NCBI RefSeq assembly: GCF_001466305.1
Contig: NZ_JWID01000016.1
Span: 1-38,040 of the forward strand
Reading direction: 5' to 3'
Length of the DNA: 38,040 bases
From: Defluviitalea phaphyphila
GTDB taxonomy: Bacteria; Bacillota; Clostridia; Lachnospirales; Defluviitaleaceae
Numbering within the stretch: the first letter of the stretch is position 1; each line of letters opens with the position of its first letter. Under the pieces are notes generated by a model. It saw nothing but the letters and a program-made list of their open reading frames with translations. It ran no database searches and was not told where the DNA came from. Both the position numbers and the translations under genes were made by a program. Of this stretch, positions 15,917 through 24,717 are shown piece by piece.

Positions 15917-16960
15917 ATGGCAGAAAATATTATTGAACTTGTTAATATTTCAAAAACTTATGATTCTACAGAAGTCTTAAAAAATATTAATCTCTATATA
16001 CGAAAAAATGAGTTTTTAACTCTTCTTGGACCTAGTGGTTGTGGTAAAACAACAACTTTAAGAATCATAGCAGGATTCGAGCATCCCACCAGTGGAAGTG
16101 TTTTATTCGAAGGAAAAAATGTCAATTCATTACCTCCTTATAAACGAAAGGTAAATACTGTATTTCAAAAATATGCTCTTTTTTCTCATATGAATGTAGA
16201 AGAAAATATTGCTTTTGGACTTAAAATAAAAAAATTAGATAAGAAAACTATTAAAGAAAAAGTACGTAATGTTTTGAAATTAGTTAATTTAGAAGGCTAT
16301 GAAAAAAGGTCTATAGATTCTTTAAGTGGTGGGCAACAACAAAGAATTGCCATTGCAAGAGCTCTAGTTAATGAACCTGATGTTCTTCTTTTAGATGAAC
16401 CCCTTGGGGCTCTTGATTTAAAATTAAGACAAGATATGCAAGTAGAACTTAAAAGGATGCAAAAACAATTAGGTATTACCTTTATATATGTAACTCACGA
16501 CCAAGAAGAAGCCTTAACTATGTCTGATACCATTGTTGTAATGAAAGATGGAATGATTCAACAAATAGGAACTCCTGAAGATATATATAATGAACCTAAA
16601 AATGCTTTTGTCGCTGATTTTATAGGTGAAAGTAATATTATCTCTGGAATTATGAAAAAAGATTGTTTAGTTGAATTTAATAATGCCATATTTAAATGTG
16701 TTGATAAAGGTTTTGGAATTAACCAACCTGTCGATGTTGTCATAAGACCTGAAGATATTGAAATAACAGATAAAGATTCCGGAATCATATCTGGAATCGT
16801 TGAATCTGTTACTTTTAAAGGAGTCCACTATGAAATGATAATAAAAACAGATTCTTTTAGCTGGATAGTGCATAGTACTACTATGCATCCTCCTAAATCC
16901 TTAGTTGGAATTAAAATTGCTCCATATAATATTCATATTATGAAAAAGGTGGTGGAGTAA
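15917..16960 (+). CDS. potA: Spermidine/putrescine ABC transporter ATPase PotA
   Basis: The ATP-hydrolysing subunit of a polyamine importer, 347 residues. It shows Walker A GPSGCGKT (38-45), Q-loop VFQKYALF, signature LSGGQQQR (136-143), Walker B VLLLDEP (156-162) and switch His in [11 protein letters not shown]-terminal TOBE-like domain (about 265-345) contains [10 protein letters not shown] chose the ATG at 15917 because AAGGAGG lies seven bases upstream; the frame is open further upstream (to 15866) but would overlap the regulator gene without a ribosome site. Its stop overlaps the potB start by one base (TAATG). Confidence 0.95.
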   Translation: MAENIIELVNISKTYDSTEVLKNINLYIRKNEFLTLLGPSGCGKTTTLRIIAGFEHPTSGSVLFEGKNVNSLPPYKRKVNTVFQKYALFSHMNVEENIAFGLKIKKLDKKTIKEKVRNVLKLVNLEGYEKRSIDSLSGGQQQRIAIARALVNEPDVLLLDEPLGALDLKLRQDMQVELKRMQKQLGITFIYVTHDQEEALTMSDTIVVMKDGMIQQIGTPEDIYNEPKNAFVADFIGESNIISGIMKKDCLVEFNNAIFKCVDKGFGINQPVDVVIRPEDIEITDKDSGIISGIVESVTFKGVHYEMIIKTDSFSWIVHSTTMHPPKSLVGIKIAPYNIHIMKKVVE

Positions 16961-17784
16961 TGAAAAAACGATGGATTTCCTACCCATATCTTCTTTGGAT
17001 GATTATTTTCATAATTGTACCATTAATTTTAGTTCTATGCTTTAGTATATTTATTTCAACTGATAATGGGTTACAATTTTCTCTTAATAACTATAAACGT
17101 TTTATGGAACCCTTATATCTTAAGGTTTTATGGCGTTCAGTTGTTCTTGCTGGTATAAGTACAATAATATGTTTAATCTTAGGATATCCTGTTGCCATGA
17201 TATTAGCTAGTAAACAAATGAGTAAAAAAAGTTTTCTTTTATTTTTATGCATTCTTCCTATGTGGATGAACTTTCTACTTAGGACATATGCTTGGATGAC
17301 TCTATTAGAAAAAAATGGATTTATAAATAAAATACTATCTTTTTTTGGAATAGGTCCATTTCAATTATTATATAATAATGCAGCGGTTATACTAGGAATG
17401 GTATATAATTTTATTCCTTTTATGATTTTACCAATCTATTCTGTAATGAAAAAGATTGATCCTAGTGTTATTGAAGCTGCTGAAGATTTAGGTGCTAACC
17501 AAATTACCGTTTTTAAAAAAATAATATTTCCATTAAGTCTTCCAGGCGTTTTCTCTGGCATATCCATGGTATTTATGCCAGCAGTAACCACCTTTGTCAT
17601 ACCAAGATTGCTTGGTGGCGGACAATTTATGCTTATTGGAAATCTTATTGAAAGACAATTTCTCTTATCAGGAGACTGGAATTTTGGGTCTGCTGTTTCT
17701 ATTGTAATGATGATTATAATTTTAATAAGTATGGCAATTATATCTAAATATGATAAAGAACATGAAGGGGGTCAATTATGGTAA
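16960..17784 (+). CDS. potB: Spermidine/putrescine ABC transporter permease PotB
   Basis: A 274-residue inner-membrane permease of the PotB type with about six membrane segments (about 7-27, 61-83, 93-113, 141-161, 187-210, 245-266). The cytoplasmic EAA loop that docks on PotA reads EAAEDLGANQITVFKKIIFPLSLPG; the motif EAAxxLGA is plain. It overlaps the potA stop by one base and the potC start by seven, so the three genes are translationally coupled. Its ribosome site AAGGTGGTGG lies within the end of potA. Confidence 0.95.
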   Translation: MKKRWISYPYLLWMIIFIIVPLILVLCFSIFISTDNGLQFSLNNYKRFMEPLYLKVLWRSVVLAGISTIICLILGYPVAMILASKQMSKKSFLLFLCILPMWMNFLLRTYAWMTLLEKNGFINKILSFFGIGPFQLLYNNAAVILGMVYNFIPFMILPIYSVMKKIDPSVIEAAEDLGANQITVFKKIIFPLSLPGVFSGISMVFMPAVTTFVIPRLLGGGQFMLIGNLIERQFLLSGDWNFGSAVSIVMMIIILISMAIISKYDKEHEGGQLW

Positions 17785-18551
17785 AAAATATAATAAGTCG
17801 AATTTATTTATTTATAATATTGCTATTTTTATACGCCCCCATTGTAATCTTAATGATTTTTTCTTTTAATGATTCAAAATCTAGAGCTAAATGGAATGGA
17901 TTTACTTTAAAATGGTATGAAAGTTTATTTAGTGACCCTGATATTAAAAAAGCTTTATACTATACAATAATTATAGCCATTTTATCTTCTATTATTTCAA
18001 CTATCATAGGTACCTTGGCCGCCATAGGAATTCATAATATGCAAAAATGGAAAAAGATTTTTATAATGAATGTCACTTATTTGCCAATACTTAATCCTGA
18101 TATAGTAACTGGTATATCTCTTATGATTTTATTTATTTTTGTAAATTTAAAATTAGGTTTTACTACAATGCTTTTAGCACATATTACATTTAATATTCCT
18201 TATGTAATTTTATCTGTTATGCCAAAATTAAAACAATTAAATAAGCATTTATATGAAGCTGCCTTAGACCTTGGAGCAACTCCATTATATGCTTTTTATA
18301 AAGTTATACTTCCTGAAATTATGCCTGGAGTTATAACTGGCGCCTTACTTGCCTTTACCTTATCTTTAGATGATTTTGTAATTAGCTTTTTTAATACAGG
18401 CTCAGGAGTAACTAATCTATCTATCACTATCTATTCTATGGCAAGAAGAGGAGTAGAACCAACTATAAATGCATTATCTACTTTAATGTTTATAGTTGTA
18501 TTAATCTTACTCTTCATTGTTAATAAAAGAACTTCAAAAGATACAAATTAA
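17778..18551 (+). CDS. potC: Spermidine/putrescine ABC transporter permease PotC
   Basis: A 257-residue second permease, with six predicted membrane segments, that pairs with PotB. The EAA loop is EAALDLGATPLYAFYKVILP. The N-terminal YAPIVILMIFSFNDSKS and the later LSLDDFVISFF are hallmarks of PotC proteins. The start ATG lies within the end of potB after GGGGGT. It ends 13 bases before the potD start. Confidence 0.95.
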   Translation: MVKNIISRIYLFIILLFLYAPIVILMIFSFNDSKSRAKWNGFTLKWYESLFSDPDIKKALYYTIIIAILSSIISTIIGTLAAIGIHNMQKWKKIFIMNVTYLPILNPDIVTGISLMILFIFVNLKLGFTTMLLAHITFNIPYVILSVMPKLKQLNKHLYEAALDLGATPLYAFYKVILPEIMPGVITGALLAFTLSLDDFVISFFNTGSGVTNLSITIYSMARRGVEPTINALSTLMFIVVLILLFIVNKRTSKDTN

Positions 18552-18564
18552 GGAGGAAAATGTA

Positions 18565-19608
18565 ATGAAAAAGTTTAAAATTTCTGCTTTTTTATTAATT
18601 GTAATGCTTTCTATTTCTATACTTTCAGGTTGTAGTCAAAATAATGAAAAAGTGCTTAATGTCTACAACTGGGGAGATTATATTGATGAAAGCGTTTTAA
18701 AAGGATTTGAAGACGAATATGGTATTAAAGTTAACTATGATACCTATGCTACTAATGAAGATATGTATATTAAAATTAAGTCTGGTGGAAGTAGTTATGA
18801 TGTTATCTTTCCTTCAGACTATATGATAGAAAGAATGATAAAAGAAAATCTTCTTCAAAAAATAGACCTTAATAATATTCCTAATTACGAACTAATAGAT
18901 GAACAATTTAAAAATTTAGATTATGACCCTAATAATGAATATTCTGTTCCATATATGTGGGGAACTGTTGGAATTTTATATAATAAAACTATGGTAGATG
19001 AACCTGTGGATAGTTGGGATATCCTATGGGACGAAAAATATTCTGGACAAATATTAATGTTAGATAGCCAAAGAGATTCTATTGGTGTTGCTCTGAAAAA
19101 ACTAGGATTTTCTCTAAATACTAGGGATGTAAATGAATTAGAACAAGCAAAACAAGCTCTTATAGAACAAAAACCCCTTGTTCTAGCTTATGTTGGAGAT
19201 GAAGTTAAAGATAAAATGATAGGAGAAGAAGCTGCCCTAGCTGTTGTATGGTCTGGAGACGCTGTTGCTTGTAAACGTGAAAATCCAAACTTAGAATATG
19301 TAATCCCAAAAGAAGGTTCTAATCTTTGGTTTGATGCTATGGCAATTCCTGCTTCTGCACAAAATAAAGAAGCTGCTGAAATGTTTATAAACTATTTATG
19401 TGATACAGGCATTGCTTATAAAAATACAGACTATATAGGATACTCTACTCCACATACTAAAGCTAAAGAAATGCTTGATGAAGAATTACTAAATGATATA
19501 GCAGCATATCCTCAACCTGAAGATATATCTAATTGCGAAATCTTCTATGATTTAGGTGAGTTTATTACAGAATATGATAGAGTCTGGACAGAAATTATGG
19601 CCCAATAA
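18565..19608 (+). CDS. potD: Spermidine/putrescine-binding lipoprotein PotD
   Basis: The extracellular substrate-binding protein of the importer, 347 residues, anchored as a lipoprotein: signal helix 4-20, lipobox ILSGC with Cys23. The mature part opens with the typical LNVYNWGDYIDES and continues YDVIFPSDYMIERM, VPYMWGTVGILYN and AVVWSGDA, all PotD landmarks. Aromatic and acidic residues of the type that clamp polyamines (Trp and Asp of NWGDY, the WGT and WSGDA motifs) are present; which polyamine is preferred cannot be told. The ATG at 18565 follows AAGGAGG; an in-frame extension upstream to 18517 overlaps potC and breaks the signal peptide. The operon ends with a strong terminator. Confidence 0.95.
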   Translation: MKKFKISAFLLIVMLSISILSGCSQNNEKVLNVYNWGDYIDESVLKGFEDEYGIKVNYDTYATNEDMYIKIKSGGSSYDVIFPSDYMIERMIKENLLQKIDLNNIPNYELIDEQFKNLDYDPNNEYSVPYMWGTVGILYNKTMVDEPVDSWDILWDEKYSGQILMLDSQRDSIGVALKKLGFSLNTRDVNELEQAKQALIEQKPLVLAYVGDEVKDKMIGEEAALAVVWSGDAVACKRENPNLEYVIPKEGSNLWFDAMAIPASAQNKEAAEMFINYLCDTGIAYKNTDYIGYSTPHTKAKEMLDEELLNDIAAYPQPEDISNCEIFYDLGEFITEYDRVWTEIMAQ

Positions 19609-19635
19609 AAAACACCCTTTTGTGGGTGTTTTTTT
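19607..19635. terminator. Bidirectional terminator between potD and the ABC cassette
   Basis: An 11-bp stem AAAAAACACCC / GGGTGTTTTTT with a six-base loop is flanked by A and T runs. It ends the pot operon on the plus strand and the converging ABC cassette on the minus strand. Confidence 0.9.
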
Positions 19636-20374
19636 AAATTCCATTTTTTATCCACCTTTTTTCTAAAACCTTTACTAATACAGCAATACTAATAAACACA
19701 ATAATATTAAATAAATAATTTTCTCCTATATTATAAAAAAAACTTTTAAGTCCTATTTTCCCCTGTAAAAAATCAATAAATCTTTTATAATCAAGTGTAG
19801 ATGAATCATAATAAGCAAAAATTCTTAAACTTGTAGATTGCATTGAAATTATTATTCCTATGAACCAAACTATTAAATTAGTAAAAAAAGCTGCTAAAAA
19901 ATTATGAAAAACAAATCCCCAAAAAGATACTGTAATACTATAAAAACTCATTATAGCCTCAATTTTTAAAAATACAATAAGAAAAAAATCAAATTTTCCA
20001 AAAGGTGCACATATTAATAGGGTTGATACAATCCCTCCCATTATAGTTCCTATTAGTATCATAAATACCTTTGATATATAATATCTTAATGCACTATAAT
20101 TAAGAGACTTATAAAACATTATATTTTTTCCCTTATAATCAGTGTAAAATTGACTTATAATAATTGGAGAAAATATAAATATTGCAAATAAAGAATAAAC
20201 TGAATAAGTAGCAGCCACAAAGTCTCCAAAAGTAAATTGAGGCATTTCATTTACAGTAACTAATAAAATATATCCAAAAAGTACATTTAACCCACCAAGT
20301 AATATCATTATAATAAAAAATCTATTTCCTATTCCTCTTTTTAATTCAATATTTACTTTATTCATTTTACTCAC
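19634..20374 (-). CDS. ABC-2-type exporter permease, copy 1
   Basis: A 246-residue integral membrane protein with about six membrane segments (about 17-39, 57-76, 103-125, 131-153, 160-180, 221-240) and no soluble domain. It fits the ABC-2 permease layout but I cannot name a family. The segments FIFSPIIISQFYTDYKGKNIMFYKSLNYS and YYISKVFM recur almost unchanged in the second permease of the cassette (21053-21775), with which it appears similar over its full length. It overlaps the ATPase gene by eight bases. Substrate unknown; lipid, peptide or bacteriocin efflux or self-immunity are possible. Confidence 0.75.
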   Translation of the reverse strand: MSKMNKVNIELKRGIGNRFFIIMILLGGLNVLFGYILLVTVNEMPQFTFGDFVAATYSVYSLFAIFIFSPIIISQFYTDYKGKNIMFYKSLNYSALRYYISKVFMILIGTIMGGIVSTLLICAPFGKFDFFLIVFLKIEAIMSFYSITVSFWGFVFHNFLAAFFTNLIVWFIGIIISMQSTSLRIFAYYDSSTLDYKRFIDFLQGKIGLKSFFYNIGENYLFNIIVFISIAVLVKVLEKRWIKNGI

Positions 20375-20999
20375 CTTTAATGTAATAGTTGATAATCTCT
20401 TCTTTAGATAGTCCTGAAATTATATTTTGATCTTCTATTAGATAATAATTTCCTTCCATATATTCAAGGTCCGATAAATTGTGAGTAATATTAATAGATG
20501 TAATATTACCTTGTTTTAAAAATGTATTTAAAAATTTATATATATCCATGCTTGTTTTTTTATCTAATGCATTAGTAAATTCATCTAATATAATTAATTC
20601 TGGTTCTTTTGAAAGGAAATACAAAAGTTTTAACTTTTGTTTTTGACCATCGCTTAAATTTTTAAGTCTATTATTTAAAGGTATATCCCCTATATTTAAT
20701 AAATTAAACAAATAATCTACAGTTTCCTTCTTATATAATCTTCTAGTTAAATCCAAAATATCTTGTCCTAATAAATCAAGAGGTAAATTAGTATAACTTC
20801 CTATAGCTACAATAGATTTTGCATTAGTTTTTATTTCTCCTTTATAAGGGAATACTCCTAAAATAGACTTAGCAAAACAACTTTTCCCTACACCATTTTT
20901 CCCTAATAAATGATTAATAACTCCTGATTCAAATTTTATATTAACATTAGATAATAAAAGCTTATTTTTAACCTTTAAAGAATAATTATATAACTGCAT
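20367..20999 (-). CDS. ABC transporter ATPase of the two-permease cassette
   Basis: A small 210-residue ATPase. It has Walker A GKNGVGKS (33-40), a divergent signature LSDGQKQK (115-122), Walker B LIILDEFTNALD (135-146) and switch His173 in ITHN. A clear Q-loop glutamine is not visible where expected (AIGSYTNLPLDLL, 65-77), so coupling to the permeases may be atypical. At 210 residues it lacks any regulatory extension. It lies between the two permease genes, 53 bases after the upstream one and overlapping the downstream one, so it probably serves both. The cassette resembles small efflux or immunity ABC systems; no precursor peptide gene is visible nearby. Confidence 0.85.
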   Translation of the reverse strand: MQLYNYSLKVKNKLLLSNVNIKFESGVINHLLGKNGVGKSCFAKSILGVFPYKGEIKTNAKSIVAIGSYTNLPLDLLGQDILDLTRRLYKKETVDYLFNLLNIGDIPLNNRLKNLSDGQKQKLKLLYFLSKEPELIILDEFTNALDKKTSMDIYKFLNTFLKQGNITSINITHNLSDLEYMEGNYYLIEDQNIISGLSKEEIINYYIKGE

Positions 21000-21052
21000 A
21001 TAATTCCCTCTTCCCTAAATTTTTCTCAACTATCATGAAATAAGACAATCTT

Positions 21053-21775
21053 TTAAACTCCGTTACTTATCCATTTTCTCTTTAAAATATTTACCAATGC
21101 TATACAAATAATCAATATAATAATGTTAAATAAATAATTTTCTCCTATATTAATAAAAATACTTTGAAAGGCTAGCTTATTCTTTAAGAATTTAATAAAT
21201 TCTTGATAATCAAGGTTAATAGCATCATAATATGCAAAAAATCTTAAATTTTTAGATATTGCTGAAATTTGCATACCTATAATCCAAGCTGCTATACTCA
21301 CACAAAAAGCTACTATAAAATTACTAAAAATAAATCCCAAGAAAGTCATTAAAATACTATAAAAAATCATCACCGCTTCAATTTTTAAAAATACAATAAA
21401 AAAAAGATTAAATTTTCCAAAAGGTACACATATTAATAATGTTGCTATAATACTGCCCATTATAGTTCCCATTATTACCATGAATACCTTCGATATATAA
21501 TATCTTGATGTATTATAATTAAGCGCCTTATAAAACATTATATTCTTTTCCTTATAATCAGTATAAATTTGTTTTATAATAATTGGAGAAAATATAAATA
21601 TTCCTAATTGAGTATAAACCGTATAAACACTTTCTACAAAATTCTGAAATGTAACTTTAGTTACTTCATCTAGTACTACTAATAAAACATATCCTAAAAA
21701 AACAGATAAAACATTAAGAAATAACATTATTAAAAAAAATTTATTTCTTATTCCTCTCTTTAATTCAATCTTCAC
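21053..21775 (-). CDS. ABC-2-type exporter permease, copy 2
   Basis: A 240-residue membrane protein closely similar to the permease at 19634-20374, with the same six-segment layout and the same blocks (IFIFSPIIIKQIYTDYKEKNIMFYKALNY, YYISKVFMV, LIVFLKIEA-like and IGENYLFNII). The start is GTG after GGAGGG. It is the first gene of the cassette, and the pair probably forms a heterodimeric channel driven by one ATPase. DNA of the two copies is still alike (for example AATAAATAATTTTCTCCTAT near both gene ends), consistent with tandem duplication. Function unknown. Confidence 0.75.
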   Translation of the reverse strand: MKIELKRGIRNKFFLIMLFLNVLSVFLGYVLLVVLDEVTKVTFQNFVESVYTVYTQLGIFIFSPIIIKQIYTDYKEKNIMFYKALNYNTSRYYISKVFMVIMGTIMGSIIATLLICVPFGKFNLFFIVFLKIEAVMIFYSILMTFLGFIFSNFIVAFCVSIAAWIIGMQISAISKNLRFFAYYDAINLDYQEFIKFLKNKLAFQSIFINIGENYLFNIIILIICIALVNILKRKWISNGV

Positions 21776-21944
21776 TTTATCCCTCCAAATTATTTAGTCA
21801 TTATTTTATTTTTTTGAAATTTTCATATTATACTATAATATATTTAAATATTTTTTTCAATATATTTGAAATTCATGTTTTTTAAAGTTTTTATTTATAA
21901 TATATACAAAAAATACTCTATTTGTTTTTACATTATTTAAATAA

Positions 21945-21974
21945 GCATTATTAAACCCTATTAAGTCATATACT
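21945..21974 (+). promoter_or_regulatory. Candidate sigma-E (mother-cell) promoter of sleC
   Basis: CATATACT (21967-21974) fits the sigma-E -10 consensus CATAYAHT at every position. GCATTAT (21945-21951), a one-mismatch fit to the -35 pattern KMATATT, lies 15 bases upstream. The start would be near 21981, 27 bases before the sleC ATG. In C. difficile sleC is a mother-cell gene, which agrees. The background here is very AT-rich, so chance matches are possible. Confidence 0.45.
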
Positions 21975-22007
21975 ACTAATATAAATTTATTAAAGCGAGG
22001 GTGAAAT

Positions 22008-23291
22008 ATGCTTTTTAGGCGCTATCCTATAATGAGTCGGCAGTCTACTGGAAATTTAGTTGTAGATGTTTTCACAAAAAAACAAAAACAATTATTACCA
22101 GTCCCTGATGCAACTGTAATTATTAGAGAAAGAATAAGAGGAACAAGACAAGAACAGCCCGTAGAAATACTTAAAACTAATGAATCAGGAAAAACCCCTC
22201 CTATTTCTTTAAATACTCCACCTATAGACCTTTCCTTAGAACCTTCTCCCAATCAACCATACTCAACCTATGACATAGAAATACAAGCTCCTGGATATAC
22301 TACATTATTAATAGAAGGTTCACAAATTTTTGCTGATACTACTGCTATTCAAAATGCAACCTTAGAACCTGAAAATACTGATATGAATAGACAACTAGAA
22401 GAAATACTTATTAATCCTCATACCCTATGGGGCTCTTATCCTCCCAAAATACCTGAAGACCCTATAAAACCTGAACCCCCTCCAACAGGATTTATTGTAT
22501 TAGACGAACCGGTTATCCCTCAATTTGTAATAGTTCATGATGGGGTTCCTGATAATACTTCTGCTCCTAACTATACCGTGGGCTTTAAGGATTATATTAA
22601 GAATGTAGCTTCTAGTGAAATTTATCCCACTTGGCCAGAATCTACCATCAGAGCTAATATTCTTGCTATCTTATCCTTTACCTTAAATAGGGTCTTTACA
22701 GAATGGTATAGAGGGAAAGGATATGATTTTACTATTACCTCATCAACTGCCTATGACCATGCCTTTTCTTTTGGAAGAAATATATACGATTCCATTTCTC
22801 AAATTGTAGATGAAATATTTGTAAATTACATTAAACGTCCTGGATTTAGACAGCCTCTCTTAACTCAATACTGTGATGGAATTAAAGTAGAATGTCCCAC
22901 TTGGATGACTCAATGGGGTTCAAAAAATTTAGGAGACCAAGGACTTGATTCCATAAGTATTCTTAGAAGTTATTATGGACAAAATATTTTTTTAGACACT
23001 GCAGTAAGAGTTGCAGGAATTCCTTCTTCTTATCCGGGATATAAACTAACTACAGGCTCTAGTGGTGCTCCTGTAAGAAAAATTCAAGAGCAACTTAACG
23101 CTATTTCTAATAATTTCCCTGCCATACCTAAAGTAAAAGTAGATGGAAATTATGGTGAGCAAACTGCTAATGCAGTTAAAACCTTTCAACAAATATTTAA
23201 TTTAACTCCCGATGGAGTTGTAGGCCCTGCTACATGGTATAAAATATCCGATGTATATGTTGCCGTAACAAAGCTTGGAGAATTAATTTAA
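22008..23291 (+). CDS. sleC: Spore cortex-lytic enzyme SleC (pro-enzyme)
   Basis: The cortex hydrolase that degrades spore peptidoglycan at germination after removal of its propeptide by CspB. The 427 residues comprise an N-terminal pro-region with a carboxypeptidase-regulatory-like fold (about 10-125), a linker rich in Pro (PPKIPEDPIKPEPPPTG), a SpoIID-like lytic transglycosylase domain (about 190-335) and a C-terminal peptidoglycan-binding domain (about 345-412). SSEIYPTWPESTIRANILA holds Glu204, the position of the SpoIID catalytic Glu. LTQYCDG and GWxTQWGS-like blocks match SleC of C. difficile as I remember it. No classical signal peptide is visible. The ATG follows CGAGGG. A Csp-type protease that would activate it is encoded 5 kb away. 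Confidence 0.93.
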   Translation: MLFRRYPIMSRQSTGNLVVDVFTKKQKQLLPVPDATVIIRERIRGTRQEQPVEILKTNESGKTPPISLNTPPIDLSLEPSPNQPYSTYDIEIQAPGYTTLLIEGSQIFADTTAIQNATLEPENTDMNRQLEEILINPHTLWGSYPPKIPEDPIKPEPPPTGFIVLDEPVIPQFVIVHDGVPDNTSAPNYTVGFKDYIKNVASSEIYPTWPESTIRANILAILSFTLNRVFTEWYRGKGYDFTITSSTAYDHAFSFGRNIYDSISQIVDEIFVNYIKRPGFRQPLLTQYCDGIKVECPTWMTQWGSKNLGDQGLDSISILRSYYGQNIFLDTAVRVAGIPSSYPGYKLTTGSSGAPVRKIQEQLNAISNNFPAIPKVKVDGNYGEQTANAVKTFQQIFNLTPDGVVGPATWYKISDVYVAVTKLGELI

Positions 23292-23377
23292 AAAATATTT
23301 ATGTGACTTAAATCATATTAAAAAGCCATACTATATTTTATAATTTACTTAAACCTATTAACTAAGGAGGAATACAA

Positions 23378-23938
23378 ATGGACGCTATTGACATGATGAT
23401 GGAAGAACATAAGAATATTAAAAGAGCTTTAGTAGCTATAAGAAAATTATGTATAGAAATACTAGATAATAAAAAAGTAGATACAGAACTTTTTTATAAT
23501 ATAGTGGATTTTGTAAGAAATTATTCAGATAAACACCATCATAGTAAAGAAGAAACTATACTTTTTAAAAAAATGTCTGAAGAATTAGGAGAAAGAATTG
23601 CTAATGGTCCTATTTATGGAATGTTAGCAGAACATGACCTTGGAAGATTATATATGATGAATTTAGAAAATGCTCTAAAAGATTTTGAAGCAGGAAATTT
23701 AGACGCTAGAGTGGATATTATAGCCAATGCCATTAGCTATACTGATTTACTTAATAGACATATTGATAAAGAAGATACAGCTATATATATGTTTGCAAAA
23801 AAACGACTTTCTAACGAAAGTTTAGAGGAAATAAATAAAAAATGTAAAGAAGTAGAAGAAAAAGCAAAGGAAAATAATATTCAAAATAAATATATAAACT
23901 TTATAAATCATTTAGAAAAAATAACATCTAATTTATAA
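23378..23938 (+). CDS. Hemerythrin-domain protein
   Basis: A 186-residue four-helix protein of the hemerythrin-like cation-binding family. Di-iron ligand candidates are in place: His11 (EEHKN), His54/His55 with Glu58/Glu59 (KHHHSKEE), His86 (AEHDLGR), and His128 with Asp133 (RHIDKED). Such proteins bind O2 or handle iron and reactive oxygen in anaerobes. The last 45 residues form a charged helix of unknown role. The ribosome site is AAGGAGG. It lies 86 bases after sleC with no terminator between, so readthrough from sleC is possible. A terminator follows. Its position in the germination region together with rubrerythrin suggests oxygen protection of spores; this is inference. Confidence 0.92.
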   Translation: MDAIDMMMEEHKNIKRALVAIRKLCIEILDNKKVDTELFYNIVDFVRNYSDKHHHSKEETILFKKMSEELGERIANGPIYGMLAEHDLGRLYMMNLENALKDFEAGNLDARVDIIANAISYTDLLNRHIDKEDTAIYMFAKKRLSNESLEEINKKCKEVEEKAKENNIQNKYINFINHLEKITSNL

Positions 23939-23940
23939 CA

Positions 23941-23965
23941 AAAGAGGCTTAAAACCTCTTTTTTA
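23941..23965 (+). terminator. Terminator after the hemerythrin gene
   Basis: A 7-bp stem AAAGAGG / CCTCTTT with a seven-base loop is followed by a run of T, three bases past the stop. Confidence 0.8.
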
Positions 23966-24095
23966 TTTCTTATATAGCCTTATCAATTATAAGTATACAT
24001 CATATATTCTATCTATTAGACATATAGAAAAACTTATGTCATATTTTTATATTTAATGTTATAATACAAATACAAACTATATAAGGGGGTATTAT

Positions 24096-24686
24096 ATGAA
24101 ATCATTAAAAGGAACAGAAACTGCTAAAAATTTATTAAAAGCTTTTGCTGGAGAATCACAAGCTAGAAATCGTTATACATATTATGCATCCATAGCAAGA
24201 AAAGAAGGTTATGTTCAAATCTCAAACATATTTACAGAAACTGCTGATAACGAAAAAGAACATGCAAAAAGATTTTTTAAATTCTTAAGTGCAGACCCTG
24301 AATTAAATAAAACAGCTTTAGAAATTACAGCAGACTATCCTATTGCTCTTGGTAATACTAAGGAAAATCTTCTTGCTGCTGCAGCAGGAGAAAATGAAGA
24401 ATGGGATAAACTTTACCCTGCTTTTGCAGATGTAGCTGATAAAGAAGGCTTTACAGAAATAGCCACTGTTTTTAGAAAAATTGCAGAAGTAGAAAAAAGA
24501 CATGAAACTAGATATAGAAAATTAGCAGCAAATATGGAAAATGGCACTGTTTTCAAAAAGGATGAAGTAGTACTATGGAAATGCAATAACTGTGGATATA
24601 TCCATGAAGGATTAGAAGCTCCAAAAGTTTGCCCTGCTTGTGCTCACCCTCAAGCTCATTTTGAAGTATTTGTTGAAACCTATTAA
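24096..24686 (+). CDS. rbr: Rubrerythrin
   Basis: A non-haem di-iron peroxidase that reduces hydrogen peroxide, a main oxygen-defence protein of Clostridia. The ferritin-like domain (1-145) shows the expected ligands: Glu20 in [10 protein letters not shown], Glu53 and His56 in EKEHAK, the pair near 99-102 (GENEEW), and [10 protein letters not shown] (131-140). The C-terminal rubredoxin-like domain has Cys163, Cys166, Cys179 and Cys182 in [10 protein letters not shown] and VCPACAHP. The length of 196 residues is typical. The ATG follows AAGGGGG. A TATAAT sits at 24060-24065 but its -35 box is poor, so the promoter may be regulated or of another class. The gene ends in a strong hairpin shared with the converging csp gene. 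Confidence 0.97.
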   Translation: MKSLKGTETAKNLLKAFAGESQARNRYTYYASIARKEGYVQISNIFTETADNEKEHAKRFFKFLSADPELNKTALEITADYPIALGNTKENLLAAAAGENEEWDKLYPAFADVADKEGFTEIATVFRKIAEVEKRHETRYRKLAANMENGTVFKKDEVVLWKCNNCGYIHEGLEAPKVCPACAHPQAHFEVFVETY

Positions 24687-24710
24687 AAAAGGGGCATTTG
24701 CCCCTTTAAT
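24685..24710. terminator. Terminator between rbr and the csp gene
   Basis: An 8-bp GC-rich stem AAAGGGGC / GCCCCTTT with loop ATTT lies at 24688-24707. The T-tract is strong on the minus strand (six T) and weak on the plus strand. Confidence 0.85.
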
Positions 24711-24717
24711 ATTTATA

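Noticed and set aside
18517-18564. Upstream start for potD
   Set aside because: The extension overlaps potC and adds charged residues before the signal peptide; the ATG at 18565 follows AAGGAGG.
21776-22007. Possible small peptide precursor gene for the ABC cassette
   Set aside because: Both strands were read; only frames of 10 codons or fewer were found, with no ribosome site and no leader- or Cys-rich sequence.
22008-23291. Reading the sleC product as a generic peptidoglycan-binding phage lysin
   Set aside because: The pro-region, Pro-rich linker, SpoIID-like domain and C-terminal binding domain follow SleC in order and spacing, and a Csp protease gene lies nearby. No phage genes are present.
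23292-23377. Possible sigma-E promoter before the hemerythrin gene (TCATATT and CATACTAT)
   Set aside because: The two boxes are only seven bases apart, too close for the sigma-E pattern.
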